Assembly (NCBI GenBank): GCA_035772405.1
Contig: JAYKKM010000043.1
Location: 1,530,001 to 1,594,000, forward strand
DNA from: Chrysogorgia sp. JL179-B06
Taxonomy: Eukaryota; Cnidaria; Anthozoa; Scleralcyonacea; Chrysogorgiidae
Direction: 5' to 3'
Length of the DNA stretch: 64,000 bases
In this document: piece after piece, positions 10,330 through 25,800 of the stretch
Layout: the number at the start of each line of letters is the position of its first letter
Position numbering within the stretch: the stretch's first letter is position 1
Position numbers and translations under genes: made by a program
Notes under the pieces: generated by a model
Database searches by the model: none
What the model was told of the DNA's origin: nothing
Seen by the model: only the letters and a program-made list of their open reading frames with translations

Positions 10330-13300
10330 CTTTAAGTCGCACCAAAAAACTTTATCGTACCAAAAAACTTTGAGTCGCACCAAAAACTTTAAGTCGCATC
10401 AAAAACTAAGTCCGCCAAAAAACTTTAAGTCGCACCAAAAATCTTTAAGTCGCACCAACAAACTTTCAGTCGCACCAAAAAACTTTAAGTCGCACCAAAA
10501 AACTTTAAATCTCACCAAAAAACTTTAAATCGCACCAAAAAAACTAAGTCGCTCCAAAAAACTTTAAGTTACACCAAAAAACTTTAAGTCGCACCAAAAA
10601 ACTTTAAGTCGCACCAAAAAACTTTAAGTCGCACCAACAAACTTTAAGTCGCATCAAAAAACTTTAAGTTGCACCAAAAAACTTTAAGTCACGCTAAAAA
10701 ACTTTAAGTCGCTCCAAAAAACTTTAAATCAAACCAAAAAACTTTAAGTCGCACCAAAAAACTTTAAGTCGCACCAACAAACTTTAAGTCGCACCAAAAA
10801 ACTTTAAGTCGCACCAAAAAACTTTAAGTCGCACCAAAAAACTTTAAGTCGCACCAAAAAACTTTAAGTCGCACCAAAAAACTTTAAGTCGCACCAACAA
10901 ACTTTAAGTCGCATCAAAAAACTTTAAGTCGCACCAAAAAACTTTAAGTCGCACCAAAAAACTTTAAGTCGCACCAAAAAACTTCGCACCAACAAACTTT
11001 AAGTCGCACCAAAAAAACTTTAAGTCGCACCAAAAAACTTTAAGTCACGCCAAAAAACTTTAAGTCACGCCATGAAACTTTAAAGTCGCACCAAAAAACT
11101 TTATCGTACCAAAAAACTTTGAGTCGCACCAAAAACTTTAAGTCGCATCAAAAACTAAGTCCGCCAAAAAACTTTAAGTCGCACCAAAAATCTTTAAGTC
11201 GCACCAACAAACTTTCAGTCGCACCAAAAAACTTTAAGTCGCACCAAAAAACTTTAAATCTCACCAAAAAACTTTAAATCGCACCAAAAAAACTAAGTCG
11301 CTCCAAAAAACTTTAAGTTACGCCAAAAAACTTTAAGTCGCACCAAAAAACTTTAAGTCGCACCAAAAAACTTTAAGTCGCACCAACAAACTTTAAGTCG
11401 CATCAAAAAACTTTAAGTCGCACCAACAAACTTTAAGTCGCATCAAAAAACTTTAAGTCGCACCAAAAAACTTTAAGTCACGCTAAAAAACTTTAAGTCG
11501 CTCCAAAAAACTTTAAGTCGCACAAAAAACTTTAAGTGGCACCAAAAACTTTAAGTCTCACCATAAAACTTTAAGTCGCACAAAAAAACTTTAAGTCGCA
11601 CCAAAAAACATTAAGTCTCACCATAAAACATTAAGTCGCACCAAAAAACTAAATCGCACCAAAAAACTTTAAGTCGCACCAACAAACTTTAAGTCGCATC
11701 AAAAAAACTTTAAGTCGCACCTACAAACTTTAAGTCGCATCAAAAAACTTTAATTCGCACCAAAAAACTTTAAGTCACGCCAAAAAACTTTAAGTCGCTC
11801 CAAAAAACCTTAAATCGCACCAAAAAACTTTAAGTCGCACCAAAAAACTTTAAGTCGCACCAACAAACTTTAAGTCGCACCAAAAAACGTTAAGTCGCAC
11901 CAAAAAACTTTAAGTCGCACCAAAAAACTTTAAGTCGCACCAAAAAACTTTAAGTCGCACCAAAAAACATTAAGTCGCACCAAAAAACTTTAAGTCGCAC
12001 CAAAAAACTTCGCACCAACCAACTTTAAATCGCACCAAAAAACTTTAAGTCGCACCAAAAAACTTTAAATCTCACCAAAAAACTTTAAATCGCACCAAAA
12101 AAACTAAGTCGCTCCAAAAAACTTTAAGTTACGCCAAAAAACTTTAAGTCGCACCAAAAAACTTTAAGTCACACCAAAAAACTTTAAGACGCACCAACAA
12201 ACTTTAAGTCGCACCAAAAAACTTTAAGACGCACCAAAAAACTTTAAGTCGCTCCAAAAAACTTTAAGTTACGCCAAAAAACTTTAAGTCGCACCAAAAA
12301 ACTTTAAGTCACACCAAAAAACTTTAAGACGCACCAACAAACTTTAAGTCGCACCAAAAAACTTTAAGACGCACCAAAAAACTTTAAGTCGCACCAAAAA
12401 ACTTTAAGTCGCACCAACAAACTTTAAGTCGCATCAAAAAACTTTAAATCGCACCAAAAAACTTTAAGTCGCACCAAAAAACTTTAAGAAGACTAACCAA
12501 AAAACTTTAGGTCACGCCAAAAACTTTAAGTCACGCCAAAAAACTTCGCACCAACAAACTTTATGTCGCACCAAAAAACTTTAAGTCGCACCAAAAAACG
12601 TTAAGTCACGCCAAAAAACTTTAAGTCACTCCATGAAACTTTAAAGTCGCACAAAAAACTTTAAGTCTCACCAAAAAACTAAGTCGCACCAAAAAACTTT
12701 AAATCTCACCAAAAAACTTTAAATCGCACCAAAAAACTTTAAGTCGCACCAAAAAACTTTAAGTCGCACCAAAAAACTTTAAGTCGCACCAACAAACTTT
12801 AAGTCGCATCAAAAAACTTTAAGTCGCACCAAAAAACTTTAAGTCGCACCAAAAAACTTTAAGTCGCACCAAAAAACTTCGCACCAACAAACTTTAAGTC
12901 GCACCAAAAAACTTTAAGTCGCACCAAAAAACTTTAAGTCACGCCAAAAAACTTTAAGTCGCGCCATGAAACTTTAAAGTCGCACCAAAAAACTTTATCG
13001 TACCAAAAAACTTTGAGTCGCACCAAAAACTTTAAGTCGCATCAAAAACTAAGTCCGCCAAAAAACTTTAAGTCGCACCAAAAATCTTTAAGTCGCACCA
13101 ACAAACTTTCAGTCGCACCAAAAAACTTTAAGTCGCACCAAAAAACTTTAAATCTCACCAAAAAACTTTAAATCGCACCAAAAAAACTAAGTCGCTCCAA
13201 AAAACGTTAAGTTACGCCAAAAAACTTTAAGTCGCACCAAAAAACTTTAAGTCACACCAAAAAACTTTAAGACGCACCAACAAACTTTAAGTAGCACCAA

Positions 13301-16300
13301 AAAACTTTAAGACGCACCAAAAAACTTTAAGTCGCACCAAAAAACTTTAAGTCGCACCAAAAAACTTTAAGTCGCACCAAAAAACTTTAAGTCGCACCAA
13401 AAAACTTTAAGTCGCACCAAAAAACTTTAAGTCGCCTCATAAAACTTTAAGTCGCACCAACAAACTTTAAGTCGCATCAAAAAACTTTAAGTCGCACCAA
13501 CAAACTTTAAGTCGCATCAAAAAACTTTAAGTCGCACCAAAAAACTTTAAGTCGCACCAAAAAACTTTAAGTCGCACCAAAAAACTTCGCACCAACAAAC
13601 TTTAAGTCGCACCAAAAAACTTTATCGTACCAAAAAACTTTGAGTCGCACCAAAAACTTTAAGTCGCATCAAAAACTAAGTCCGCCAAAAAACTTTAAGT
13701 CGCACCAAAAATCTTTAAGTCGCACCAACAAACTTTCAGTCGCACCAAAAAACTTTAAGTCGCACCAAAAAACTTTAAATCTCACCAAAAAACTTTAAAT
13801 CGCACCAAAAAAACTAAGTCGCTCCAAAAAACTTTAAGTTACACCAAAAAACTTTAAGTCGCACCAAAAAACTTTAAGTCGCACCAAAAAACTTTAAGTC
13901 GCACCAACAAACTTTAAGTCGCATCAAAAAACTTTAAGTTGCACCAAAAAACTTTAAGTCACGCTAAAAAACTTTAAGTCGCTCCAAAAAACTTTAAATC
14001 AAACCAAAAAACTTTAAGTCGCACCAAAAAACTTTAAGTCGCACCAACAAACTTTAAGTCGCACCAAAAAACTTTAAGTCGCACCAAAAAACTTTAAGTC
14101 GCACCAAAAAACTTTAAGTCGCACCAAAAAACTTTAAGTCGCACCAAAAAACTTTAAGTCGCACCAACAAACTTTAAGTCGCATCAAAAAACTTTAAGTC
14201 GCACCAAAAAACTTTAAGTCGCACCAAAAAACTTTAAGTCGCACCAAAAAACTTCGCACCAACAAACTTTAAGTCGCACCAAAAAAACTTTAAGTCGCAC
14301 CAAAAAACTTTAAGTCACGCCAAAAAACTTTAAGTCACGCCATGAAACTTTAAAGTCGCACCAAAAAACTTTATCGTACCAAAAAACTTTGAGTCGCACC
14401 AAAAACTTTAAGTCGCATCAAAACTAAGTCCGCCAAAAAACTTTAAGTCGCACCAAAAATCTTTAAGTCGCACCAACAAACTTTCAGTCGCACCAAAAAA
14501 CTTTAAGTCGCACCAAAAAACTTTAAATCTCACCAAAAAACTTTAAATCGCACCAAAAAAACTAAGTCGCTCCAAAAAACTTTAAGTTACGCCAAAAAAC
14601 TTTAAGTCGCACCAAAAAACTTTAAGTCGCACCAAAAAACTTTAAGTCGCACCAACAAACTTTAAGTCGCATCAAAAAACTTTAAGTCGCACCAACAAAC
14701 TTTAAGTCGCATCAAAAAACTTTAAGTCGCACCAAAAAACTTTAAGTCACGCTAAAAAACTTTAAGTCGCTCCAAAAAACTTTAAGTCGCACAAAAAACT
14801 TTAAGTGGCACCAAAAACTTTAAGTCTCACCATAAAACTTTAAGTCGCACAAAAAAACTTTAAGTCGCACCAAAAAACATTAAGTCTCACCATAAAACAT
14901 TAAGTCGCACCAAAAAACTAAATCGCACCAAAAAACTTTAAGTCGCACCAACAAACTTTAAGTCGCATCAAAAAACTTTAAGTCGCACCTACAAACTTTA
15001 AGTCGCATCAAAAAACTTTAATTCGCACCAAAAAACTTTAAGTCACGCCAAAAAACTTTAAGTCGCTCCAAAAAACCTTAAATCGCACCAAAAAACTTTA
15101 AGTCGCACCAAAAAACTTTAAGTCGCACCAACAAACTTTAAGTCGCACCAAAAAACGTTAAGTCGCACCAAAAAACTTTAAGTCGCACCAAAAAACTTTA
15201 AGTCGCACCAAAAAACTTTAAGTCGCACCAAAAAAACATTAAGTCGCACCAAAAAACTTTAAGTCGCACCAAAAAAACTTCGCACCAACCAACTTTAAAT
15301 CGCACCAAAAAACTTTAAGTCGCACCAAAAAACTTTAAATCTCACCAAAAAACTTTAAATCGCACCAAAAAAACTAAGTCGCTCCAAAAAACTTTAAGTT
15401 ACGCCAAAAAACTTTAAGTCGCACCAAAAAACTTTAAGTCACACCAAAAAACTTTAAGACGCACCAACAAACTTTAAGTCGCACCAAAAAACTTTAAGAC
15501 GCACCAAAAAACTTTAAGTCGCTCCAAAAAACTTTAAGTTACGCCAAAAAACTTTAAGTCGCACCAAAAAACTTTAAGTCACACCAAAAAACTTTAAGAC
15601 GCACCAACAAACTTTAAGTCGCACCAAAAAACTTTAAGACGCACCAAAAAACTTTAAGTCGCACCAAAAAACTTTAAGTCGCACCAACAAACTTTAAGTC
15701 GCATCAAAAAACTTTAAATCGCACCAAAAAACTTTAAGTCGCACCAAAAAACTTTAAGAAGACTAACCAAAAAAACTTTAAGTCACGCCAAAAACTTTAA
15801 GTCACGCCAAAAAACTTCGCACCAACAAACTTTATGTCGCACCAAAAAACTTTAAGTCGCACCAAAAAACGTTAAGTCACGCCAAAAAACTTTAAGTCAC
15901 TCCATGAAACTTTAAAGTCGCACAAAAAACTTTAAGTCTCACCAAAAAACTAAGTCGCACCAAAAAACTTTAAATCTCACCAAAAAACTTTAAATCGCAC
16001 CAAAAAACTTTAAGTCGCACCAAAAAACTTTAAGTCGCACCAAAAAACTTTAAGTCGCACCAACAAACTTTAAGTCGCATCAAAAAACTTTAAGTCGCAC
16101 CAAAAAACTTTAAGTCGCACCAAAAAACTTTAAGTCGCACCAAAAAACTTCGCACCAACAAACTTTAAGTCGCACCAAAAAACTTTAAGTCGCACCAAAA
16201 AACTTTAAGTCACGCCAAAAAACTTTAAGTCGCGCCATGAAACTTTAAAGTCGCACCAAAAAACTTTATCGTACCAAAAAACTTTGAGTCGCACCAAAAA

Positions 16301-16870
16301 CTTTAAGTCGCATCAAAAACTAAGTCCGCCAAAAAACTTTAAGTCGCACCAAAAATCTTTAAGTCGCACCAACAAACTTTCAGTCGCACCAAAAAACTTT
16401 AAGTCGCACCAAAAAACTTTAAATCTCACCAAAAAACTTTAAATCGCACCAAAAAAACTAAGTCGCTCCAAAAAACGTTAAGTTACGCCAAAAAACTTTA
16501 AGTCGCACCAAAAAACTTTAAGTCACACCAAAAAACTTTAAGACGCACCAACAAACTTTAAGTCGCACCAAAAAACTTTAAGACGCACCAAAAAACTTTA
16601 AGTCGCACCAAAAAACTTTAAGTCGCACCAAAAAACTTTAAGTCGCACCAAAAAACTTTAAGTCGCACCAAAAAACTTTAAGTCGCACCAAAAAACTTTA
16701 AGTCGCCTCATAAAACTTTAAGTCGCACCAAAAAAATTTATGTCGCATCAAAAACTAAGTCCGCCAAAAAACTTTAAATCTCACCAAAAAACTTTAAATC
16801 ACACCAAAAAACTTTAAGTCGCTCCAAAAAATTTTAAGTTACGCCAAAAAACATTAAGTCGCACCAAAAA
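10330..16870. repeat. Tandem higher-order duplication of about 3,270 bp within the satellite
   Basis: Rare monomer variants recur in the same order at a fixed offset. GTTGCACC occurs at 10668 and 13938, and GACTAACC at 12491 and 15761; both pairs are 3,270 bp apart. The two copies therefore form a head-to-tail higher-order repeat. A shorter related block precedes them (GTTGCACC at 8245, offset 2,423). The outer limits are approximate. Confidence 0.8.
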
Positions 16871-19800
16871 ACATTAAGTCGCACCAAAAAACTTTAAGAC
16901 GCACCAACAAACTTTAAGTCGCACCAACAAACTTTAAGTCGCACCAAAAAACTTTAAGTCGCACCAAAAAACTTTAAGTCGCACCAACAAACTTTAAGTC
17001 GCATCAAAAAACTTTAAGTCGCACCAACAAACTTTAAGTCGCATCAAAAAACTTTAAGTCGCACCAAAAAACTTTAAGTCGCACCAAAAAACTTTAAGTC
17101 GCACCAAAAAACTTCGCACCAACAAACTTTAAGTCGCACCAAAAAACTTTAAGTTGCACCAAAAAACTTTAAGTCACGCCAAAAAACTTTAAGTCACGCC
17201 ATGAAACTTTAAAGTCGCACCAAAAAACTTTATCGTACCAAAAAACTTTGAGTCGCACCAAAAACTTTAAGTCGCATCAAAAACTAAGTCCGCCAAAAAA
17301 CTTTAAGTCGCACCAAAAATCTTTAAGTCGCACCAACAAACTTTCAGTCGCACCAAAAAACTTTAAGTCGCACCAAAAAACTTTAAATCTCACCAAAAAA
17401 CTTTAAATCGCACCAAAAAAACTAAGTCGCTCCAAAAAACTTTAAGTTACACCAAAAAACTTTAAGTCGCACCAAAAAACTTTAAGTCGCACCAAAAAAC
17501 TTTAAGTCGCACCAACAAACTTTAAGTCGCATCAAAAAACTTTAAGTCGCACCAACAAACTTTAAGTCGCATCAAAAAACTTTAAGTCGCACCAAAAAAC
17601 TTTAAGTCACGCTAAAAAACTTTAAGTCGCTCCAAAAAACTTTAAATCACACCAAAAAACTTTAAGTCGCACCAAAAAACTTTAAGTCGCACCAACAAAC
17701 TTTAAGTCGCACCAAAAAACTTTAAGTCGCACCAAAAAACTTTAAGTCGCACCAAAAAACTTTAAGTCGCACCAAAAAACTTTAAGTCGCACCAAAAAAC
17801 TTTAAGTCGCACCAACAAACTTTAAGTCGCATCAAAAAACTTTAAGTCGCACCAAAAAACTTTAAGTCGCACCAAAAAACTTTAAGTCGCACCAAAAAAC
17901 TTCGCACCAACAAACTTTAAGTCGCACCAAAAAAACTTTAAGTCGCACCAAAAAACTTTAAGTCACGCCAAAAAACTTTAAGTCACGCCATGAAACTTTA
18001 AAGTCGCACCAAAAAACTTTATCGTACCAAAAAACTTTGAGTCGCACCAAAAACTTTAAGTCGCATCAAAAACTAAGTCCGCCAAAAAACTTTAAGTCGC
18101 ACCAAAAATCTTTAAGTCGCACCAACAAACTTTCAGTCGCACCAAAAAACTTTAAGTCGCACCAAAAAACTTTAAATCTCACCAAAAAACTTTAAATCGC
18201 ACCAAAAAAACTAAGTCGCTCCAAAAAACTTTAAGTTACGCCAAAAAACTTTAAGTCGCACCAAAAAACTTAAAGTCGCACCAAAAAACTTTAAGTCGCA
18301 CCAACAAACTTTAAGTCGCATCAAAAAACTTTAAGTCGCACCAACAAACTTTAAGTCGCATCAAAAAACTTTAAGTCGCACCAAAAAACTTTAAGTCACG
18401 CTAAAAAACTTTAAGTCGCTCCAAAAAACTTTAAGTCGCACAAAAAACTTTAAGTGGCACCAAAAACTTTAAGTCTCACCATAAAACTTTAAGTCGCACA
18501 AAAAAACTTTAAGTCGCACCAAAAAACTTTAAGTCGCACCAAAAAACATTAAGTCTCACCAACAAACTTTAAGTCGCATCAAAAAACTTTAAGTCTTACC
18601 AACAAACTTTAAGTCGCACCAAAAAACTTTAAGTCGCACCAAAAAACTTTAAGTCGCACCAACAAACTTTAAGTCGCATCAAAAAACTTTAAGTCGCACC
18701 AACAAACTTTAAGTCGCATCAAAAAACTTTAAGTCGCACCAAAAAACTTTAAGTCGCACCAAAAAACTTTAAGTCGCACCAAAAAACTTCGCACCAACAA
18801 ACTTTAAGTCACGCCATGAAACTTTAAGTCGCACCAAAAAACTTTAAGTCACGCCAAAAAACTTTAAGTCACGCCATGAAACTTTAAAGTCGCACCAAAA
18901 AACTTTATCGTACCAAAAAACTTTGAGTCGCACCAAAAACTTTAAGTCGCATCAAAAACTAAGTCCGCCAAAAAACTTTAAGTCGCACCAAAAAAATTTA
19001 TGTCGCATCAAAAACTAAGTCCGCCAAAAAACTTTAAATCTCACCAAAAAACTTTAAATCGCACCAAAAAACTTTAAGTCGCTCCAAAAAATTTTAAGTT
19101 ACGCCAAAAAACATTAAGTCGCACCAAAAAACTTTAAATCACACCAAAAAACTTTAAGACGCACCAACAAACTTTAAGTCGCACCAAAAAACTTTAAGTC
19201 GCACCAAAAAACTTTAAGTCGCACCAAAAAACTTTAAGTCGCACCAACAAACTTTAAGTCGCATCAAAAAACTTTAAGTCGCACCAACAAACTTTAAGTC
19301 GCATCAAAAAACTTTAAGTCGCACCAAAAAACTTTAAGTCGCACCAAAAAACTTTAAGTCGCACCAAAAAACTTTAAGTCGCACCAAAAAACTTTAAGTC
19401 GCACCAAAAAACTTTAAGTCGCCTCATAAAACTTTAAGTCGCACCAAAAAAATTTATGTCGCATCAAAAACTAAGTCCGCCAAAAAACTTTAAATCTCAC
19501 CAAAAAACTTTAAATCGCACCAAAAAACTTTAAGTCGCTCCAAAAAATTTTAAGTTACGCCAAAAAACATTAAGTCGCACCAAAAAACTTTAAGTCACAC
19601 CAAAAAACTTTAAGACGCACCAACAAACTTTAAGTCGCACCAAAAAACTTTAAGTCGCACCAAAAAACTTTAAGTCGCACCAAAAAACTTTAAGTCGCAC
19701 CAACAAACTTTAAGTCGCATCAAAAAAACTTTAAGTCGCACCAACAAACTTTAAGTCGCATCAAAAAACTTTAAGTCGCACCAAAAAACTTTAAGTCGCA

Positions 19801-22800
19801 CCAAAAAACTTTAAGTCGCACCAAAAAACTTCGCACCAACAAACTTTAAGTCGCACCAAAAAACTTTAAGTCGCACCAAAAAACTTTAAGTCACGCCAAA
19901 AAACTTTAAGTCACGCCATGAAACTTTAAAGTCGCACCAAAAAACTTTATCGTACCAAAAAACTTTGAGTCGCACCAAAAACTTTAAGTCGCATCAAAAA
20001 CTAAGTCCGCCAAAAAACTTTAAGTCGCACCAAAAATCTTTAAGTCGCACCAACAAACTTTCAGTCGCACCAAAAAACTTTAAGTCGCACCAAAAAACTT
20101 TAAATCTCACCAAAAAACTTTAAATCGCACCAAAAAAACTAAGTCGCTCCAAAAAACTTTAAGTTACACCAAAAAACTTTAAGTCGCACCAAAAAACTTT
20201 AAGTCGCACCAAAAAACTTTAAGTCGCACCAACAAACTTTAAGTCGCATCAAAAAACTTTAAGTCGCACCAACAAACTTTAAGTCGCATCAAAAAACTTT
20301 AAGTCGCACCAAAAAACTTTAAGTCACGCTAAAAAACTTTAAGTCGCTCCAAAAAACTTTAAATCGCACCAAAAAACTTTAAGTCGCACCAAAAAACTTT
20401 AAGTCGCACTAACAAACTTTAAGTCGCACCAAAAAACTTTAAGTCGCACCAAAAAACTTTAAGTCGCACCAAAAAACTTTAAGTCGCACCAAAAAACTTT
20501 AAGTCGCACCAAAAAACTTTAAGTCGCACCAAAAAACTTCGCACCAACAAACTTTAAGTCGCACCAAAAAACTTTAAGTCGCACCAAAAAACTTTAAGTC
20601 ACGCCAAAAAACTTTAAGTCACGCCATGAAAACTTTAAGACGCACCAACAAACTTTAAGTCGCACCAAAAAACTTTAAATCTCACCAAAAAACTTTAAAT
20701 CGCACCAAAAAACTTTAAGTCGCTCCAAAAAACTTTAAGTCACACCAAAAAACTTTAAGACGCACCAACAAACTTTAAGTCGCATCAAAAAACTTTAAGT
20801 CGTACCAAAAAACTTTAAGTCGCACCAAAAAAATTTAAGTCGCACCAAAAAACTTTAAGTCGCACCAACAAACTTTAAGTCGCATCAAAAAACTTTAAGT
20901 CGCACCAAAAAACTTTAAGTCGCACCAAAAAACTTTAAGTCGCACCAAAAAACTTCGCACCAACAAACTTTAAGTCGCACCAAAAAACTTTAAGTCGCAC
21001 CAAAAAACTTTAAGTCGCACCAAAAAACTTCGCACCAACAAACTTTAAGTCACGCCATGAAACTTTAAAGTCGCACCAAAAAACTTTATCGTACCAAAAA
21101 ACTTTGAGTCGCACCAAAAACTTAAGTCGCATCAAAAACTAAGTCCGCCAAAAAACTTTAAGTCGCACCAAAAAACTTCGCACCAACAAACTTTAAGTCG
21201 CACCAAAAAACTTTAAGTCGCTCCAAAAAACTTTAAGTCGCACAAAAAACTTTAAGTGGCACCAAAAAACTTTAAGTTGCACCAAAAAACTTTAAGTCGC
21301 ACCAAAAAACTTTAAGTCGCACCAAAAAACATTAAGTCTCACCAAAAAACTTTAAGTCGCACCAAAAAACTTTAAGTCACGCCAAAAACTTTCATGTCGC
21401 ACCAAAAAACATTAAGTCGCACCAAAAAATTTTAAGTCATGCCAAAAAACTTCGCACCATGAAACTTTAAGTCGCACCAAAAAACTTTAAGTCGCTCCAA
21501 AAAATTTTAAGTCGCACAAAAAACTTTAAGTGGCACCAACAAACTTTAAGTCGCTCCAAAAAATTTTAAGTCGCACAAAAAACTTTAAGTGGCACCAACA
21601 AACTTTAAGTCGCATCAAAAAACTTTAAGTCGCACGAAAAAACTTTAAGTCGCATCATAAAACTTTAAGTAGCACCAAAAAAATTTAAGTCGCACCAAAA
21701 AACTTCAAGTCGCACCAAAAAACTTTAAGTCAGGCCAAAAACTTTAAGTCGCACCAAAAAAACTTTAAGTCACACCAAAAAACTTTAAGACGCACCAACA
21801 AACTTTAAGTCGCACCAAAAAACTTTAAGTCGCACCAAAAAACTTTAAGTCGCACCAAAAAACTTTAAGTCACACCAACAAACTTTAAGTCGCATCAAAA
21901 AACTTTAAGTCGCACCAAAAAACTTTAAGTCGCACCAAAAAACTTTAAGTCGCACCAAAAAACTTCGCACCAACAAACTTTAAGTCGCACCAAAAAACTT
22001 TAAGTCGCACCAAAAAACTTTAAGTCGCACCAAAAAACTTCGCACCAACAAACTTTAAGTCACGCCATGAAACTTTAAAGTCGCACCAAAAAACTTTATC
22101 GTACCAAAAAACTTTGAGTCGCACCAAAAACTTTAAGTCGCATCAAAAACTAAGTCCGCCAAAAAACTTTAAGTCGCACCAAAAAACTTCGCACCAACAA
22201 ACTTTAAGTCGCACCAAAAAACTTTAAGTCACGCCAAAAAACTTTAAGTCACTCCATGAAACTTTAAAGTCGCACCAACAAACTTTAAGTCGCACCGAAA
22301 AATTTTAAGTCGCACGAAAAAACTTTAAGTCGCACAAAAAACTTTAAGTCGCACCAAAAAACTTTAAGTCACACCAAAAAACTTTAAGACGCACCAACAA
22401 ACTTTAAGTCGCACCAAAAAACTTTAAGTCGCACCAAAAAACTTTAAGTCGCACCAAAAAACTTTAAGTCGCACCAACAAACTTTAAGTCGCATCAAAAA
22501 ACTTTAAGTCGCACCAACAAACTTTAAGTCGCATCAAAAAACTTTTAGTCGCACCAAAAAACTTTAAGTCGCACCAAAAAACTTTTAGTCGCACCAAAAA
22601 ACTTCGCACCAACAAACTTTAAGTCGCACCAAAAAACTTTAAGTCGCACCAAAAAACTTTAAGTCACGCCAAAAAACTTTAAGTCACGCCATGAAACTTT
22701 AAAGTCGCACCAAAAAACTTTATCGTACCAAAAAACTTTGAGTCGCACCAAAAACTTTAAGTCGCATCAAAAACTAAGTCCGCCAAAAAACTTTAAGTCG

Positions 22801-25800
22801 CACCAAAAATCTTTAAGTCGCACCAACAAACTTTCAGTCGCACCAAAAAACTTTAAGTCGCACCAAAAAACTTTAAATCTCACCAAAAAACTTTAAGTCG
22901 CACCAAAAAACTTTAAATCTCACCAAAAAACTTTAAATCGCACCAAAAAAACTAAGTCGCTCCAAAAAACTTTAAGTCGCACCAAAAAACTTTAAGTCGC
23001 ACCAACAAACTTTAAGTCGCATCAAAAAACTTTAAGTCGCACCAACAAACTTTAAGTCGCATCAAAAAACTTTAAGTCGCACCAAAAAACTTTAAGTCAC
23101 GCTAAAAAACTTTAAGTCGCTCCAAAAAACTTTAAATCGCACCAAAAAACTTTAAGTCGCACCAAAAAACTTTAAGTCGCACCAACAAACTTTAAGTCGC
23201 ACCAAAAAACTTCGCACCAACAAACTTTAAGTCGCACCAAAAAACTTTAAGTCGCACCAAAAAACTTTAAGTCACGCCAAAAAACTTTAAGTCACGCCAT
23301 GAAACTTTAAAGTCGCACCAAAAAACTTTATCGTACCAAAAAACTTTGAGTCGCACCAAAAACTTTAAGTCGCATCAAAAACTAAGTCCGCCAAAAAACT
23401 TTAAGTCGCACCAAAAATCTTTAAGTCGCACCAACAAACTTTCAGTCGCACCAAAAAACTTTAAGTCGCACCAAAAAACTTTAAATCTCACGAAAAAACT
23501 TTAAATCGCACCAAAAAAACTAAGTCGCTCCAAAAAACTTTAAGTTACACCAAAAAACTTTAAGTCGCATCAAAAACTAAGTCCGCCAAAAACTTTAAGT
23601 CGCACCAAAAATCTTTAAGTCGCACCAACAAACTTTCAGTCGCACCAAAAAACTTTAAGTCGCACCAAAAAACTTTAAGTCACACCAACAAACTTTAAGT
23701 CGCATCAAAAAACTTTAAGTCGCACCAAAAAACTTTAAGTCGCACCAAAAAACTTTAAGTCGCACCAAAAAACTTCGCACCAACAAACTTTAAGTCGCAC
23801 CAAAAAACTTTAAGTCGCACCAAAAAACTTTAAGTCGCACCAAAAAACTTCGCACCAACAAACTTTAAGTCACGCCATGAAACTTTAAAGTCGCACCAAA
23901 AAACTTTATCGTACCAAAAAACTTTGAGTCGCACCAAAAACTTTAAGTCGCATCAAAAACTAAGTCCGCCAAAAAACTTTAAGTCGCACCAAAAAACTTC
24001 GCACCAACAAACTTTAAGTCGCACCAAAAAACTTTAAGTCACGCCAAAAAACTTTAAGTCACTCCATGAAACTTTAAAGTCGCACCAACAAACTTTAAGT
24101 CGCACCGAAAAACTTTAAGTCGCACGAAAAAACTTTAAGTCGCACAAAAAACTTTAAGTCGCACCAAAAAACTTTAAGTCACACCAAAAAACTTTAAGAC
24201 GCACCAACAAACTTTAAGTCGCACCAAAAAACTTTAAGTCGCACCAAAAAACTTTAAGTCGCACCAAAAAACTTTAAGTCGCACCAACAAACTTTAAGTC
24301 GCATCAAAAAACTTTAAGTCGCACCAACAAACTTTAAGTCGCATCAAAAAACTTTTAGTCGCACCAAAAAACTTTAAGTCGCACCAAAAAACTTTAAGTC
24401 GCACCAAAAAACTTCGCACCAACAAACTTTAAGTCGCACCAAAAAACTTTAAGTCGCACCAAAAAACTTTAAGTCACGCCAAAAAACTTTAAGTCACGCC
24501 ATGAAACTTTAAAGTCGCACCAAAAAACTTTATCGTACCAAAAAACTTTGAGTCGCACCAAAAACTTTAAGTCGCATCAAAAACTAAGTCCGCCAAAAAA
24601 CTTTAAGTCGCACCAAAAATCTTTAAGTCGCACCAACAAACTTTCAGTCGCACCAAAAAACTTTAAGTCGCACCAAAAAACTTTAAATCTCACCAAAAAA
24701 CTTTAAATCGCACCAAAAAAACTAAGTCGCTCCAAAAAACTTTAATAAACACCAAAAAACTTTAAGTCGCACCAAAAAACTTTAAGTCGCACCAAAAAAC
24801 TTTAAGTCGCACCAACAAACTTTAAGTCGCATCAAAAAACTTTAAGTCGCACCAACAAACTTTAAGTCGCATCAAAAAACTTTAAGTCGCACCAAAAAAC
24901 TTTAAGTCACGCTAAAAAACTTTAAGTCGCTCCAAAAAACTTTAAATCGCACCAAAAAACTTTAAGTCGCACCAAAAAACTTTAAGTCGCACCAACAAAC
25001 TTTAAGTCGCACCAAAAAACTTCGCACCAACAAACTTTAAGTCGCACCAAAAAACTTTAAGTCGCACCAAAAAACTTTAAGTCACGCCAAAAAACTTTAA
25101 GTCACGCCATGAAACTTTAAAGTCGCACCAAAAAACTTTATCGTACCAAAAAACTTTGAGTCGCACCAAAAACTTTAAGTCGCATCAAAAACTAAGTCCG
25201 CCAAAAACTTTAAGTCGCACCAAAAATCTTTAAGTCGCACCAACAAACTTTCAGTCGCACCAAAAAACTTTAAGTCGCACCAAAAAACTTTAAATCTCAC
25301 CAAAAAACTTTAAATCGCACCAAAAAAACTAAGTCGCTCCAAAAAACTTTAAGTTACGCCAAAAAACTTTAAGTCGCACCAAAAAACTTTAAGTCACACC
25401 AAAAAACTTTAAGACGCACCAACAAACTTTAAGTCGCACCAAAAAACTTTAAGACGCACCAAAAAACTTTAAGTCGCTCCAAAAAACTTTAAGTTACGCC
25501 AAAAAACTTTAAGTCGCACCAAAAAACTTTAAGTCACACCAAAAAACTTTAAGACGCACCAACAAACTTTCAGTCGCACCAAAAAACTTTAAGTCGCACC
25601 AAAAAACTTTAAATCTCACCAAAAAACTTTAAATCGCACCAAAAAAACTAAGTCGCTCCAAAAAACTTTAAGTTACGCCAAAAAACTTTAAGTCGCACCA
25701 AAAAACTTTAAGTCACACCAAAAAACTTTAAGACGCACCAACAAACTTTAAGTCGCACCAAAAAACTTTAAGACGCACCAAAAAACTTTAAGTCGCTCCA

